Source: Aminobacter niigataensis
Lineage (GTDB): Bacteria > Pseudomonadota > Alphaproteobacteria > Rhizobiales > Rhizobiaceae
DNA: 64,000 nt
Direction: 5' to 3'
Assembly: GCF_014200015.1 (NCBI RefSeq)
Contig: NZ_JACHOT010000004.1
Location: 124,001-188,000 of the forward strand
The notes beneath the pieces were generated by a model that was not told the DNA's origin, ran no database searches, and worked only from the letters and a program-made list of their open reading frames with translations. A program made the translations under genes and the position numbers. Positions 63,178 to 64,000 of the stretch are shown here, in pieces. How positions within the stretch are numbered: position 1 is the first letter of the stretch; every line of letters begins with the position of its first letter.

Positions 63178-64000
63178 TGGAGAATCCAGTTCGACCATTC
63201 GCGATTGACCAGTTCCCGATTGTCCTCCCACCAATCAATGTTCGGCAAGAACCCGACCGCCCTCGATGCGGGGCTGCCTGGCAGCTGGGCGGCCTGTTCA
63301 GCGGTCAGGATGCCGAAGGCTTTCTGATTGGTAGGTCCGTATTGGAGGTCGGCCGAATACCTCGCCTGAACCTCAGGCTGCAACATGAAGTCGATCAGCA
63401 TCTGGGCGTTCTTGGCGTTCGGCGCGCCCTCGAATACGCCGAGCGACTGGAGTTGCTGCATGTGCTGGTTCCAGACGAAGCCGAGCGGGACACCCTGATC
63501 GATCAGCGGCTGGACGCGACCATTCCAGATCGAGCCAAGCAACACTTCCTGGTCAAGCATCATCTGGCTGGATAGTGCCCCGGTGTCCCAGAACTTGCGG
63601 ATATGAGGGCGCAGCCTGCTCATCGCTTCGAACGCTCTCTTGATGTCCAGCGGATAAAGCTGATCCATCGGCACTCCATCCGCGAGCAGAGCGAATTCCA
63701 GGTTCGGATGGCCCGTGGCCATGTCGGCGAGCATTCTCGGACCCGCGAATTTCTCGGAGTTCCAGAAGTCGGACCAGTTCTGCGGATGCTGTCCATCCGG
63801 GAAGCTGTTCGTATTGTAGGCGAGCACGCTCGCATAGACGTAGTGCCCGACATGCTTGTCCTGGCGATAATCGACCATGACGTCATCGGGCTTGGACCAT
63901 TTCCAACTTCCATAGTCGATCGGAGCCAGGACGCCTTCGCGCTGCAATGTCACGAGCGGACCGATGGCCGCGTCGATAAGGTCCAGCTCGACATTCCGAG
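63174..64000 (-). CDS. Periplasmic substrate-binding protein, PotD-like, cut by the window edge
   Basis: The frame is open from the stop at 63174 to the right edge, so the N-terminus, including any signal peptide, is missing. The visible 274 residues match the family 1 binding proteins of spermidine/putrescine and iron(III)-type systems: VLAPIDYGSWKWSKPDDVMV, ASVLAYNTNSFPDGQHPQNW, WSDFWNSEKFAGPRMLADMA and the C-terminal NIDWWEDNRELVNREW. The polyamine-binding residues cannot be confirmed without the full N-domain. It heads the second ABC operon and overlaps potA. Confidence 0.9.
   Translation of the reverse strand, partial: RNVELDLIDAAIGPLVTLQREGVLAPIDYGSWKWSKPDDVMVDYRQDKHVGHYVYASVLAYNTNSFPDGQHPQNWSDFWNSEKFAGPRMLADMATGHPNLEFALLADGVPMDQLYPLDIKRAFEAMSRLRPHIRKFWDTGALSSQMMLDQEVLLGSIWNGRVQPLIDQGVPLGFVWNQHMQQLQSLGVFEGAPNAKNAQMLIDFMLQPEVQARYSADLQYGPTNQKAFGILTAEQAAQLPGSPASRAVGFLPNIDWWEDNRELVNREWSNWILQ

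Overview
The window is a G+C-rich alphaproteobacterial chromosome segment, most likely from the order Hyphomicrobiales near Mesorhizobium or Aminobacter (Phyllobacteriaceae). This rests on the gene families and their order: the ChvG/ChvI two-component system next to a short HPr kinase, a mannose-type EIIA and HPr; a sinorhizobial-type PmtA; a DivL-like kinase with Tyr in place of the phospho-accepting His; a TsaE-phosphotransferase fusion; and a dnaK promoter of the alphaproteobacterial RpoH type. I saw no tRNA, rRNA, CRISPR array or intact insertion sequence. The genus is inferred from memory of protein families, not from a search.

0-20 kb: a GGDEF protein entering from the left edge, glutathione synthetase, a chromosomal FloR/CmlA-like phenicol exporter, a PAS-GGDEF protein, ComM, a secreted transglutaminase-like cysteine peptidase, intracellular PHB depolymerase, a metallophosphoesterase, a DUF1330 protein, a coupled FMN reductase-pyrF pair, pmtA, dnaK and dnaJ, and an HtpX-like protease divergent from dnaK. 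A gene-free stretch (16.3-17.1 kb) follows, with hairpins and a mosaic repeat. Then come a spermidine-synthase-like protein, a Gfo/Idh/MocA oxidoreductase, and a YceI/cytochrome b561 pair.

20-35 kb: translation and biosynthesis genes. pheS, an ASCH-domain gene and pheT overlap by ATGA junctions. rplT and rpmI have their own promoter and leader hairpin, and infC starts at ATT. On the plus strand lie an alpha/beta hydrolase with a BenE-type transporter, a DUF2852 protein, a YgjP-like metallopeptidase, and a trpF-trpB-trpA-accD-folC run. That run is preceded by a 141-bp palindromic repeat.

35-53 kb: a long minus-strand block holding trxA, addA/addB (recombination), a MurU-like nucleotidyltransferase, the TsaE-AmgK-like fusion, divL, ahcY, HPr, EIIA, hprK, chvG and chvI. 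Several junctions are 4-bp overlaps. Together these genes cover double-strand-break repair, cell-wall recycling, cell-cycle signalling and PTS-linked regulation.

53-64 kb: conserved order stops just upstream of chvI, where many relatives carry pckA. An accessory transport and catabolism cluster follows: a Rid-family protein, two paralogous LysR regulators, a divergent ureohydrolase (metal ligands kept, catalytic His replaced by Arg), a complete polar-amino-acid-type ABC transporter, and a spermidine/putrescine-type ABC transporter that runs off the right edge. The layout suggests LysR-controlled uptake and breakdown of a guanidino or related nitrogen compound. This is the best candidate for an undescribed system here.
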